Below are positions 23,219 to 34,083 of a DNA stretch of 34,857 nt, one piece after another. Position 1 is the stretch's first letter; each line of letters opens with the position of its first letter. The notes under the pieces are model-generated. The model saw only the letters and a list, made by a program, of their open reading frames with translations, had not been told where the DNA came from and did not search any database. Position numbers and translations under genes: made by a program. The stretch lies in the NCBI GenBank assembly GCA_001931905.2, contig MSJI02000336.1:1-34857 (forward strand), written 5' to 3'. This stretch comes from Cladosporium sp. IMV 00045. Its lineage: Eukaryota > Ascomycota > Dothideomycetes > Cladosporiales > Cladosporiaceae.

Positions 23219-24772
23219 ATGGTATGCTTCTCCACTCCATGCTCAGACAATATGAAACTAATAATGGCAGAGTGGAAAGAGTCAAAGTATCCATGTGGGC
23301 ATCGTGGGCGCGGGCATTGGTGGCCTCGCTGCCGCTATTGCTCTGCGGAAGGCTGGTGCTCAAGTAACGGTGCTCGAGTCGGCAGAAGAGCTCGGGGAGG
23401 TAAGATCTCATCCATCAGCGGCTGAAAGAGCTCATCTTATTGATCATATATGTTACAGATCGGAGCCGGTATCCAAATGACACCCAATGTGTCTGTACTA
23501 CTACAGAGATGGGGTGTTGACAAAGTCATCGGGGACAACCTTGTACAGTTTGAGGAGCTGAACATGCGCCGGAAGGATGGCACTCCTGTCGGTTACACCA
23601 AGATCGGGACCGTGGAGGAGTCCCTGGGCCGTCCGTGGTGGATTGTCCACCGGGCGCATCTTCATGAAGGCCTCGCCAAGGTCGCTGAAGACCTTGAGAC
23701 TAAGATCTACCTTGACTCAGCCGTCTCTAGGATCAACCACGAGAGCCTCAGTAGCGTCGGCGTGGAGACCACGAAGGGAAAGAAGCACTCATTCGACTTC
23801 TTGATCGGAGCCGACGGTATCAACAGCATTACAAGACGGACGTTGTTCCCTGAAATTGCCCCTGAGCCGCCTACCACCAACTGCGCGTATCGTGCCATCG
23901 TGCCGTATGATCAGATCCGTAAGGACCCAGTTGCCAAGGAGCTCATTGAGAAGCTTACCATGGAAGTGTGGATGGCTGAGAATGCTTACATTATCACTTA
24001 CCCGATCAGCGCGGGCAAGATGTTCAACTTGGTGCTGTCTCACCATCGACCGGAGAAGCTGCGGGCGACTCAACAGGACGTTCCGATTGAGGAGCTCCAT
24101 AATGAGTACAAGGACTTTGACCCTCGCATCAAACGCATTGTGGATATGATTGACAACACGGTTGGTTCCATCTTGAATTACGCTTATGCTTCGCTAATCT
24201 TTCTGTAGTCCCGCTGGCCTCTCATGGTGACCGGCCCGCTGAAGTCGTGGTCCTCTCGACGCAAAAACGTCGTGCTCATGGGTGACGCAGCCCACTCCAT
24301 GGTCAACCACATGGCCCAGGGAGCGGCTACATCTATGGAAGACGGTGCTTTTCTCGGGAGGTGTATCGCGAAGGTGGTCGAAGGCAAGATCCGCCTCGAC
24401 GAGGCTGTGAGCATCTACGAAGAGGAGCGCATGCCAAAGGCATATGCCAAACAGCAAGTGTCCTTCCTCAACGGCGCCATCTGGCACCTCCCGGATGGGC
24501 CAGAGCAGGAAGCTCGGGACAAGCTCATGAAGCCGGAGCTGGAGGGTAAGTATTACGTTCGCAGTAGCAACTTGTATGGCGATCCCCAGACGGTGCTGGA
24601 AGTCTACGGGTACGATGTGGAGAGGCACGCCGAGACTGCCCTGGAGAAGTACATTAATGGCGGGAGAGAGCCTGTGGATCCAGAGACTGGCATCACAAAG
24701 TCATTACAGGACAAGTACATGGACTGGTTCCGACCTTCTCAGTATAGGAAGCAGCCTATGTCCAAGTTGTGA
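23219..24772 (+). CDS. FAD-dependent monooxygenase, salicylate hydroxylase-like (group A)
   Basis: This is a single-component NAD(P)H-dependent flavoprotein hydroxylase, predicted to hydroxylate or decarboxylatively hydroxylate an aromatic acid. Exons are 23219-23221 (the ATG alone), 23271-23399, 23459-24160 and 24209-24772, giving 465 aa. The ATG-only exon is required because the frame immediately before V-G-I-V-G-A-G-I-G-G continues to the 23270 acceptor, with an ideal branch site (actaat) and gtatgc donor. The FAD Rossmann motif GAGIGG comes first, the DG motif appears as IGADGINSITR, and the GD motif as LMGDAAHSM. The C-terminal part (DKYMDWFRPSQYRK) is typical of 6-hydroxynicotinate/salicylate-type enzymes. 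It is upstream of, and co-oriented with, the Zn2Cys6 gene at 25768, a common regulator-enzyme pairing. The substrate is unproven. Confidence 0.9.
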
Positions 24773-25767
24773 TTGGACTTGTGGCTACGATGTGGACTAT
24801 CGCGCTAAGGGCTGAACTTGGGCTATCGTCCAGAAGAAACATGTTATCCAATAAATGTCTCATTCATAATGTACGTCTCGTCCAAAAACAAGAAGAAAAC
24901 CCTAAATGTAACAAATAACCCTATAATGGCGGAGCTACTACGTCGGACTTAGCCACTATATACAAGTATAAAAACATGACCTCTTGTCACGCATTAAGAT
25001 ACAAATCAAGAGACTTTTGTCATTAGAATCGTGATCTGTCGTTTGGCATGACGAAATGTTTTGAATGCGAGAGAGTGGCTTGGAATTCTCGCAGGGTTTT
25101 CAGCGAGCCCCGACTTCCTGGACCATATAGACTGGCTTCTTGAACGGCACCCGTCGTAAACTCGCTTTTACGTCAGGCTAGGCGAAGTCTCGACTTGCAG
25201 GGCATTCCCAAGCCCCGAGTGGAGAGATGCCGGGGAATGTGGGGTGCCTCAGCCCCCGCTTCTAAGCCGTCGGCCGACGGCTTCAAACCCGACAGTCAAT
25301 ATAGCAGACCCGTTTTGCGTCGGTTACCTTGCCCATAGTGGAATGGCAATTGCTTCTAGGATCCCGTGGGGTCAGTAACTTGCGGGGTCCGGATAGACTT
25401 GGTTGAGGCATCTCCCCGGGTCAGGAATCGCCGCATGGTGGGAATACTATCGTACTACTTGTGTAGTTCGAGTCATTTCCTTTGACAGCGACCTCGGTAG
25501 ACTAGTAGGTACTTGGCTCCCGCCGTTTCCGCCATCCACATGACCTTCTCTTAGCTCTCCGCAGCTGTCAACGGGCTTAAGACCTCTACAACGACACCTT
25601 ATTTTCCTTTTCCCGTTCTTCCCCCGATACTTCGACGCCACGGAACACACGATGTAATCCGAATGACATTTGGTCTTTCAAAGCTGCCTGCCTCCCCGTA
25701 AATCCCGAGCGCGTACAGCCCAAGGAGAATCCGACACTGTCTAATCCAATGACCTCTTTTGGCGCGG
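24773..25767. other. Intergenic: between monooxygenase and regulator
   Basis: No gene is supported in about 1 kb. The right half is GC-rich and contains a 20 bp perfect palindrome (25264-25283), listed separately. Confidence 0.6.
25264..25283. promoter_or_regulatory. 20 bp perfect palindrome with paired CGG triplets
   Basis: AAGCCGTCGGCCGACGGCTT reads identically on both strands. It contains CGG and CCG triplets in symmetric spacing, as bound by dimeric Zn2Cys6 proteins, and lies about 485 bp before the regulator's ATG. The palindrome is observed; the regulator-site role is inferred. Confidence 0.45.
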
Positions 25768-28542
25768 ATGACATTGGAGAAACTGGATATGCCGGACCAC
25801 GAGCGGCCAAGAGGGCATGCCTCCGGTCCAAATAAACGACGGAGGGTGGCAATGGCCTGCAGCAACTGCAGGCACCGCAAGACCCGTGTATGGTCACAGC
25901 TGGTTCCGAGTGTGCCAGAGATCTACGCTTTACTAACTTCATGTTGGTCTGCAGTGTGATGGAAGACGCCCCAAGTGCTCGCTATGCGCTGAGCTCGGGT
26001 GCGAATGCCTCTACGAACAGGCTGGTGTCGCAACCAGCCTCACGGTAGGGCGAAGGTATCGTGGTCGCTTCTCCTGCTTTGAAGTCTTGGCTGATATTGC
26101 AGCAGCTATCTCGAAAGACTGGAGAAAAGACTAGAGGACATAGAGTCGTCTCTGGCTGAGGTGCACAATGGCCGGACTGCGGATTTCATCGATCCTGCAA
26201 GGGCACAAATCAGCAGGGGGACCGCTCCGGCGACGCAAGGCGGAGATGAAAACCAGGCTAGCACTGGCCCCCAAGGCCCTGGACACCTGGAAAGCGAAGG
26301 GATGGGACAGATTGATACAACCGAGGATTCGATTGACGGGATGGGAGCCATCAAGTTCACTGATGAGGAGGACTGGGGATTTTTCGGTCAGCCACCCTGG
26401 GGACATCGCTTGAGCTACCTTGAACTAACCTGTTGCAGGGCCTTCATCGAACATCTCCTTTCTTCGTCACATCTCCCTGGCAATGGCTCGAGTCGGAGAC
26501 CGGAGCCAGGCGTTCACTTCACCACCAAACCAGACTCTCGAGGTCCCAGGCGCTGTGAGTGTGTCGAGACCGCATCATGCCGAGGACGAAGTTACCTCCC
26601 GTCGCCGCGAACAATTAGGGGCTGGCGTTAACATTTACGCTCTTCCGTCCGAGGGGCGCACCTGGACACTAGTAAAAGAATACTTCCAGAAGACTGGCCA
26701 GCTTCTGCCATTCGTCCACGAGGAGTCCTTTTGTGCTACATACTTTGATCTGAAGAGGAGTAACTTCACTATGGCACGAAGAACGTGGCTGGGACTCCTT
26801 AACATTATCATGGCCATGGCAACGACGCTCTTTGTAGAGGCAGGCATGTCTGCTGAGGAACGGATTAAAGAGTCCGACATCTACTACCAAAGAGCGAACA
26901 GCCTCTGTGATAAGGAGTCTAGGCGAAATATCAGCTTAGAGTTAGGTAAGTATGGATAGTGGTCGTGACTCAATGATATACTGACAAAACGTCAGTTCAG
27001 TATCTCCTGATTCTCGGTCAGTATCTGCAAGGCACGCAAAAGTCTGTGCGAGCATGGACAGTCCACGGACTGGCTATCACCATCGCCTTCCAGCTCGGAC
27101 TCCACTCCCCCAAGACAAACAAAGAATTTCCACCATTAGATAGCGAGATCCGAAAGCGAGTGTGGTTTGGCTGTGTGCTACTGGATCGGTAAGACACTCC
27201 CGGTATCCATCGTTGTACCCTCCAGATAGCGTGTCTAAAATCTTATGCAGCTCTCTAAGTATGACCTTCGGCCGGCCTTCGATGATACCAGAGAATTATT
27301 TGAGGCTCGAACTACCAGCAATCACATTGCAAGTAGTTGGGCAGACGCCGCAGTCCACGGCAGCACCTCAGAAGGACGCTATGTTCTATACGGCTACATT
27401 GTAAGAAACTCTCACGCATACCCGCAGCCCCCATTCTAATCATTACAGAACTCTCTATAACGTCATGTACAAAATCATCGACTGTTGTTACGGCCAAAAC
27501 CTCGGCTTGGATGAGTGCCGAACTGACCCGGAGCTCCTCGCCTTGGTTCTGAAAGGAGAGGAGCAACTGGGCGAGTGGCTTTCATCGCTAGCACCACTAG
27601 AAATGTTTGTGTACATCGCACCGATAGGTCCACAAGACCTCGAGAAGATGGAAGTTGAGAACAAGATCTTCGAGAGGTTTATTATTGTGCTTTCCGTACG
27701 GTACCACAACCTGCGAATCCTGCTGCATAGGCCTATGCTGGAGAAGTTCCTCGACGCTTGCGGAGGCTCAAACTCGGGCGCTAACGCGAGCGGTGATCGT
27801 GGGATGGTAGAGCATCTTGGCATCAGCAGCATTGAGACGTGCGTGAACTCAGCCGTGGCGGTGATATCCATGGTTCGGACCGTGGTCATGTCAGAAGGTT
27901 GGAGACGCGATCTCCTCGGAGCTTGGAACTATTCTCTCTTTTACAGTAAGCGCACAGACTGTGGGTCCCTTTTTCAAGATCCATTCTCCGCAGCAGCCTA
28001 CGTTCCTAGTAGTCTTGGCTGACCCCTCTCAGCGTTCAACGCAAGCCTTGTGATATTCGCCGCGACGCACGTCGCTCACAACGACTGCAAAAACGACAAT
28101 GATCGTCTATCTCGGTGGAAATTTGTCGAATTTGCACTTCCGTACTTTGACATGGCGATTGACGCCCTGCAGAACCTTGATCGTGGCAACCGCTCGGTGG
28201 AACGATGTGTCAGCTATCTCTCTCAGCTGACGATTGGCCCCATTGCCTCTTGTGAGCCACTAGTTGTGTTTGTGTTCCAAACCACGATCGAATCAGGAAA
28301 AGCTAACACAAATGGAAGCAGTAAATGATGAGTCGACGACGAGCTATAGCCAGCACCTCCTCACCCGCAATGGCAACACGCCTGCGATCGTTAGTGCGCC
28401 GAATGGGCCCTCTACAAGGACGATGGGCTCGGTCATGGCTCCGACGAGGCAGGTGCCGATGGAGATTGACCTGAATGAGTTCATGCTGGACACGGATCTG
28501 GATTTCTTCAGCCGCCACTTTGATTTGAATCAGCAATACTAG
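25768..28542 (+). CDS. Zn2Cys6 fungal-specific transcription factor (nine exons)
   Basis: This is a nuclear regulator of 763 aa. Exons are 25768-25887, 25955-26055, 26103-26386, 26439-26945, 26996-27188, 27251-27400, 27449-27945, 28033-28251 and 28322-28542, all with GT-AG introns, total length a multiple of three. The zinc cluster has cysteines at residues 31, 34, 41, 48, 51 and 56 or 58 and is split by intron 1 (T-R to C-D-G-R-R-P-K-C). A short coiled coil (YLERLEKRLEDIESSL) follows. The fungal-specific domain shows FFGPSSNISFLRHIS, LLPFVHEESFCATYF, VQYLLILGQYLQGTQ, AFQLGLHSP and LDRSLSMTFGRPSMIP. The acidic C-terminus (EIDLNEFMLDTDLDFF) looks like an activation region. It is probably the regulator of the adjacent FAD monooxygenase; the shared locus is the only evidence. 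Confidence 0.92.
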
Positions 28543-30786
28543 CGTTGTAATCTCGCACACTAGCCGCAAATAGCATAGGATGGGTGCTACAAAGTAGCCT
28601 TGAATTTTATTATGGGTTTGGCTTCTAACGGGAGGGCTAGAGATATATTCGAGAAACGGACACGCGAAGGAGTATTGTTCCAACTGGCACACAATGGTGT
28701 GACATTGAACAAGCTTATGTTCTTTGGATGTAGCCTCTTGTAGCTTGTACACAAGTGGTCGGCTCTAGACCTCCATGTAGGGGAGGAACGACGTTACTAG
28801 CTTCTGCTTACAGAAGTTCACTTTTTCCTCGCGAAGCGACGAATGCGCTATTTCGACGAGGCGATCGACGGCCAAACTGATTTCTTGGAACACGGGCTCC
28901 TCGTGTTGTATTGGGAGTCGAGCTAGTCCTACAGCCCTGTCCGATAGGACCCCTCTAAGGTAATGCAGCTAAAAAGATCTCTTAAGCCACGGCGATGCCT
29001 GCGTTTTGGTGAGTGCGGTATCGGGAATAAGCTCAACGTGGGACTACGTCGTCTTAAGGCGTGCAAGGGTGCCGAAGATCTGGTCCATCACAAAATGGCC
29101 TTCATCGGATCTGGACAAGGAACCCTACCATAGCGATGCCGCACTCTAGGTCGGTACCTCGGGCGCTTTGACCCGGAAGCATATGCTGTCTTTGACTCCT
29201 ATAGTGAAGAAGCGCTGGTAGGACGCCGGCAGGTATGGTAGCTAACCGCCATAATGCTCCCGATTGAGGCGTTTCTGCATCATGCCTCTGGAGTTCGCTA
29301 TAGCTGCACCACGCCCGCGCCGGACTAAAGCGTGGCAGGCATTGTAGTGCTTCCTTATCTCATCTTCACGTGTTGACACTGCGGGGCAATGCGTATAGCC
29401 ATTAGCTAACGAGCACCTTCAAAACAGGGAAGGCTCTCGCGTTAGCTAGTGGCACAGGAATGCTTTCGACCACCGGACCCAAGAGTGCACACAATAACGA
29501 TGGTAGAAGACAATCTCGGACCCATTCGACCGCAGATTGTTTTGTTCGGAATTCAAAATAAAGCCCTCGGTGATGTGCTCGAATGTGGGTCACGAAGTGT
29601 CGCGGTGTGCATGATCAGCAAACCAGAATTCATTGTCCCAGAAGTAAGTGAAAACGATCCAATGGATTACTGCCCTTATTCACCATTTCTGTAATATGTT
29701 TTCAACATTATACTTATAGCATTTGAGCCATTCCACAGGACGAACGGCGCGAGACACGAGAACGACGCGCTGCCCAAGTAAGGTCTAGCGGCTTTACATG
29801 CACAACTTTGTGGCTGTGATTGGCTGAAGCGGAAAAACATGGGGTCGATCCTTTTGAGGTTCGATCTCATTGAAGTGTTGGTATCTAGGCCCGCACTCGT
29901 CGTTAAGTCCTAGCTATCAGACAGTCGAAGACTGTATTGAAGGTCTCACCACCCTGATCGAAGAATGCCTAACGGATGAATTCTTGCAGCTGCAGTAGCC
30001 GGGTGCAGAAGCGGAGGTGTAAGGTTGCTCTGGCTGTGAGCCTGCGAATTTGTGTGCCTCGGTGTCGTGTCGCTAGAAAGGGCATTCAATTTTACATGGG
30101 TACTTAGTTTCAGGCCTTGAAGAAACGCTACAGACGATCGTAGCGTCGTATCGAGCAGCGGCCGATGTACTACCAAAGTATGACGGAACAGAATAGCAGA
30201 TTCTTTTACTACCTCAAACAAATTGCTGCGAACACTCATGAGTGGTCGCCGCGAGGGTGTTCGAATGCCGAAGAAATTTTAGCATACGATCACGCTACGA
30301 TTAGTTCCAGTCCGTGTGCTCTCGTACCCAGTAAAGTCGACTTACCTTCTTTAGCAATCGCATGGCTCTGCAGCCCCGCCCAGATGAACACGATCTTGTC
30401 GATCATCCTGCCGAGCCGCCTTACTCATCTCACTGTCTTCAACGTTGTGGGTCTCCATGCGTATCAAGTATCAAGCACGTGCACGTGCTCCAGCAGATCA
30501 GTACGCTAAAATTTCTCCCAGCGTGCGCTACAAGAACACCAGGTTTGGAGCCAGATTTGCAGACGCCGTCACAAGAACGCATAGCAGGATTGGCTCTTGC
30601 CTACAGCTTGGCTCCAGTCGATGCCGTGGCCCGTTTGCGCATCCTTAGTCTCTGTCGTCAGCAACCGCAGGCGTTGTTGACGCGCGGGTACTAGTTTACC
30701 ACAATGCCCTGGTCTCAAGTTTCTTGCTTCTTCGTGATCGCCTGACGAACTGCATGCAGTCCTCACTGTCTTTATCGTAGCCAGCA
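28543..30786. other. Gene-poor 2.2 kb with coding relics
   Basis: This stretch separates the regulator from the amylase. The left part contains the OrsD-like relic (28765-29418). At 29500-29777 an open piece ending in a gtaagt donor can be spliced to one encoding D-E-R-R-E-T-R-E-R-R-A-A-Q, which is reminiscent of a bZIP basic region, but no following exon was found. From 29780 to 30786 I see only short open frames and the amylase promoter. Confidence 0.5.
28765..29418 (-). pseudogene. Degenerate OrsD-domain-like (PF12013-like) gene with five in-frame TAG codons
   Basis: Read on the minus strand, one frame stays free of frameshifts for about 217 codons (29418 to the stop at 28767-28765) but is interrupted by five TAG codons, whose plus-strand positions are 29242-29244, 29146-29148, 29125-29127, 29044-29046 and 28969-28971. 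The readable protein has a Cys/His-containing start (THCPAVSTREDEIRKHYNACH), KRLNREHYGG, then SYQRFFTIGVKDSICFRV. It continues with SPWLKRSF, LHYLRG, LARLP, EEPVF and LAVDRLVEIAH. The order C-x-H zinc-like region, QRFF, F-x-V, then P-W-L...YLRG...LP...D-R-L matches my memory of fungal OrsD/DUF3505 proteins, which are often repetitive and found near RecQ-helicase or transposon sequence. TAG from TGG or CAG is what CpA-to-TpA mutation by RIP gives. The family assignment is by eye. Confidence 0.55.
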
Positions 30787-32828
30787 ATGGCTCGCACACT
30801 CTCTTTAATATTTCTTTCTCTGTTTCAATGCCTGGTCGCCCGTTCTCTCGCCGCCAACTCGGACGAATGGCGGTCGCGCTCCATTTACCAAATTGTGACC
30901 GACCGGTTCGCAAAAGACGAAAGCACCGAGGATTGGAGTTGCACTCTTGGATTGGGTCAGCGCTGTGGGGGAACATGGCGCGGTATCCAAAACCACTTAG
31001 ACTATGTACAAGATATGGGCTTCGACGCTATCTGGATCTCGCCTGTGGTCAAACAGCTATCGAATCGAACTGCCTACGGAGACTCCTACGCCGGCTATTG
31101 GCAACAAGACTTATATACACTAGACGAGAACCTCGGCACCAAGGATGATCTGCAAGGCCTTATCTCTAACGTCCACTCTCGAGGGATGTTGATTATGCTC
31201 GACGTCGTTGTGAACCACATGGCTTGGGCGGGCGACGATGTCGACTACAGCAAATTGCACCCTTTCAACAGCGAGAAGTACTATCACAAGTACTGCCCTA
31301 TCTCGGACTACTCGAGAGGCGGAGATGCGATCAAATGCTGGCTTGGAGATCCACACGTTGTGCCTCTCCCAGACCTGCGCACTGAAGATGACGATGTCCG
31401 AGACATGTTTGGTGAGCTTGGGTTCCAACAACTTACACCTCTGATCGTCGGGAACGGGCTAACACTCTCATAGTATGTCCCACTCTCTCACTCAGTTCCT
31501 TGCCTGGACATACATTGAGAACCCCTACGAAAAATTTACGCAATGTTAAGACATAGTTTTAGAAACCTCTGGCAGCCGACGGTATGACTGACTCAACTAT
31601 TGAATAGGGCACCTGGATTTCGGGCATGGTTGCCAATTACAGCATCGATGGCCTGCGCATTGACTCTGCTCTTCATGTCGAACCCGATTTCTTCACTGGA
31701 TTTATGGAGGCTTCTGGAGTCTTTGGCATTGGTGAAGTCATGACTAAGGGTGCTAAAAGAGCCTGCAAATGGGAAGAGACTATTGGCAGTATCTTCAATT
31801 ATGCCAGCTATTATGCAATAACTGATGCATTTGCTGGCCCTGGCAAATCCATGGACGGTATAGTCAGCGCCATCGACGAAACTTACGAAGGTTGCAACGA
31901 TCCTACATTATTAGGCAGTTTCAGTGAGGTAAGTTAAGCCTTGCTCTTGACTACTAGAAAGCAATCTTGCAGATTCTGACCTTCGCAGAATCACGATAAA
32001 ACAAGATTCGCGAGCATTACGGACGACCTTGCTTTGGCCAAAAACGTTCTCACATACACCATCTTGAGTGACGGCATCCCTGTCATCTACCAGGGCCAGG
32101 AACAGCACCAAAAGGGTGATGTGCATGGCTACTTGAACCGCGAGGCTCTATGGGATTACGGCTACAATACCACCCATCCTCTGTACCTCCACGTGCAAAC
32201 TCTCAATGCCATTCGGCACCATGCTATCGAGACATCTTTCGGCTACATCACATTCAATCACTACCCGATCTACGATGAAGCAGGTGCTATCGTCCTCCGC
32301 AAAGGCAACAACGATACGCAAATCATCACCGTCTTGACGAACGACGGTTCAGAAGCTCCTGAGCACGACCTCAACGTGCCTAATACAGGCTTTGGGCCCG
32401 ACATCTCCGTGACAGATATTATCAGCTGCAACAACTTCACTGTAGGGTCAGCCGGTAACGTTACCTTGCAAATGTCGCATGGCGAACCTCAAGTCCTGTA
32501 CCCATCCGACCTCCTCTACGGCTCCAGCCTTTGCGACTATCCCGATGAAGCGCCAAAGGAACTTCCCCAGCCACAGCAGACGACGATGGTCACTGATTTC
32601 TCCACCACCATCTCCAGTCAGGCAACAGTCTACTCCGTCGCGACCACATCACCTCTTCCAGGTCCCTTCGAACCGCGCGAGGCTCGCGCTTCTCCTCCAC
32701 TGCCATCGGGCACCTCGAGTGACTCTGATTCCACAAAGACTGGCGAGTCAAGCCTCGTTGCCGTCAATTTGGGGGCTTCGTCGCTGATTATGCTGGCATG
32801 CCTGGTCACGGTGATTTGCTGCCTTTAG
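30787..32828 (+). CDS. GPI-anchored alpha-amylase, GH13
   Basis: This is a secreted, wall- or membrane-attached glycoside hydrolase acting on alpha-1,4-glucan. Likely exons are 30787-31411, 31474-31544, 31608-31928 and 31989-32828, giving 618 aa. A signal peptide (LSLIFLSLFQCLVARSLA) is followed by the GH13 barrel: YQIVTDRFA, region I DVVVNHM, region II DGLRIDS with the nucleophile Asp, region III GIGEVM with the acid/base Glu, and region IV ENHDKTRF. The C-terminal beta domain, a Ser/Thr/Pro-rich stretch and a hydrophobic tail (AVNLGASSLIMLACLVTVICCL) follow, typical of a GPI signal. GPI-anchored fungal amylases are associated with cell-wall alpha-glucan, which is the likely role. The odd part is exon 2: it adds about 24 residues unlike the family between D-M-F and G-T-W-I-S, yet skipping it breaks the frame. 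Relatives have only about one residue there. A frameshift in this interval is the alternative. Confidence 0.88.
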
Positions 32829-33321
32829 ACCCAACGGAACGACCATGGCAATCTTTGTTCCGTCGAGATTGAGCGGCTCACATTTGTCGCAACACATAAC
32901 TCTCTTTGCACTTTTCTTTTTTTTTTCTTTCTGCCTCTAACCATTGACTCGCTCTGGTCCATGACGATGGCGGCTTTGCTAACGCTTGCATAACGCAAAA
33001 CGATACCCTTCTTTTCTTGGTTCCTCTTTACACGGTCTCTTTCCATGCAACAGGATGACAGTGCTTCTTCAATAACTTTCTTTCATAACGATATTCATTC
33101 GCCACATCGAATTGAGGATCACTTTTAATATCCGCACCGCACTTGCATGCAAGCACGCGTCCGGTTGGGAGTGATGGATATGCTGCATCATCACCACTCA
33201 CCACCAAAAGCGGGACCTTCAAGCTTTATGTTCGCAGATTTGTTGGTTGCTACATGCTATGCACAAGCTTCAGACTTGCCTGCTACAGCTTGCCGGCGTG
33301 CTACGGATGTAGCCAAACTCA
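32829..33321. other. Intergenic between convergent amylase and nucleotidyltransferase genes
   Basis: Both flanking genes end here, so this is 3' sequence. A pyrimidine-rich run (near 32920-32932) follows the amylase. No gene or repeat is supported. Confidence 0.6.
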
Positions 33322-34083
33322 TCAATCCTCTGTCTCTAACTTGATACGGTTGATCTTCATGACGGTCTCATAAAGTTCCATAACCCCGGTCGCTGGAAGA
33401 TCTTCCTTCGTCTTACGCGCGGTGGCGGCTTGTTCCACAACTGTTGGGCAGCCTGGTTGTTCCCTGGCCCATGTGGCCCCGTCCGCTTTAGAACAGAACA
33501 CCCCAGTTGCGATGTACCGCCAGCTTCTGCAAGCATTCAGGACACTGTTTGCGGAGCTTGCCTCATTGACTCGATGCCATTCAAGCGAATCTGATATCGC
33601 TTCGAGAATCCAGCCGGGTGGGATGACACCGAAGATCTCAGATTTGTCAGGCCCATATAGACAGCGGCCCAGTTTGCATCCCATAGCAATATCCAGCAGG
33701 AACCAGTGACTTGGCTCTTTAGCGGGGTCGAGACTAACATGATCGGATTGACAAGGCCCAGTATTCAAGTTGAGTTCGAAACGAGGATGGCGACTGGCAG
33801 GGTGCACGGCTTTCTGAGCATAGACCACGAACTCGAGTTTGGTGGCCGGACATGGCAAAGCATCTTGCTTCAAGCGAGAGATTATGTCTTCCTTCTGGTC
33901 AGCCGATAGCGAATCTCGTACTACTGCTTGCACGTCGAGGTCGCTAAGGCCTGGTTCATAGGCGTCACAACCAGCCGAACCGAAGAGATACACGCCCACG
34001 AGCTGATCCTTGAGGCAGTCCACAAGACGCTTCACTAGTTCATCGAGATACTCTTTCACGTCCGATGGTAGTTTAAACTCCAT
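33322..34083 (-). CDS. AadA-like nucleotidyltransferase (streptomycin 3''-adenylyltransferase family)
   Basis: This is a single-exon gene of 253 aa on the minus strand. The N-terminal nucleotidyltransferase fold shows the motif G-S (residues 35-36, in VYLFGSAG) followed by S-D-L-D at 47-50, giving two metal-binding aspartates. L-E-F-V-V-Y near residue 84 places an acidic residue where AadA has its catalytic glutamate. The C-terminal helical domain, with FLLDIAMGCKLGRCLYGP, NACRSWRYIATG and WAREQ, follows the AadA/DUF4111 layout. AadA adenylylates aminoglycosides in bacteria; fungal relatives are known only by similarity, and their real substrate is unclear. No intron, unlike most genes here, fits a bacterial origin by transfer or a simple retained single exon. 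It has its own promoter, away from any cluster. Confidence 0.85.
   Translation of the reverse strand: MEFKLPSDVKEYLDELVKRLVDCLKDQLVGVYLFGSAGCDAYEPGLSDLDVQAVVRDSLSADQKEDIISRLKQDALPCPATKLEFVVYAQKAVHPASRHPRFELNLNTGPCQSDHVSLDPAKEPSHWFLLDIAMGCKLGRCLYGPDKSEIFGVIPPGWILEAISDSLEWHRVNEASSANSVLNACRSWRYIATGVFCSKADGATWAREQPGCPTVVEQAATARKTKEDLPATGVMELYETVMKINRIKLETED

Noticed and set aside
29850..29885. gaggttcgatctc resembling a tRNA T-arm
   Set aside because: The stem has only four pairs and no matching acceptor, D-arm or anticodon arm could be found around it.
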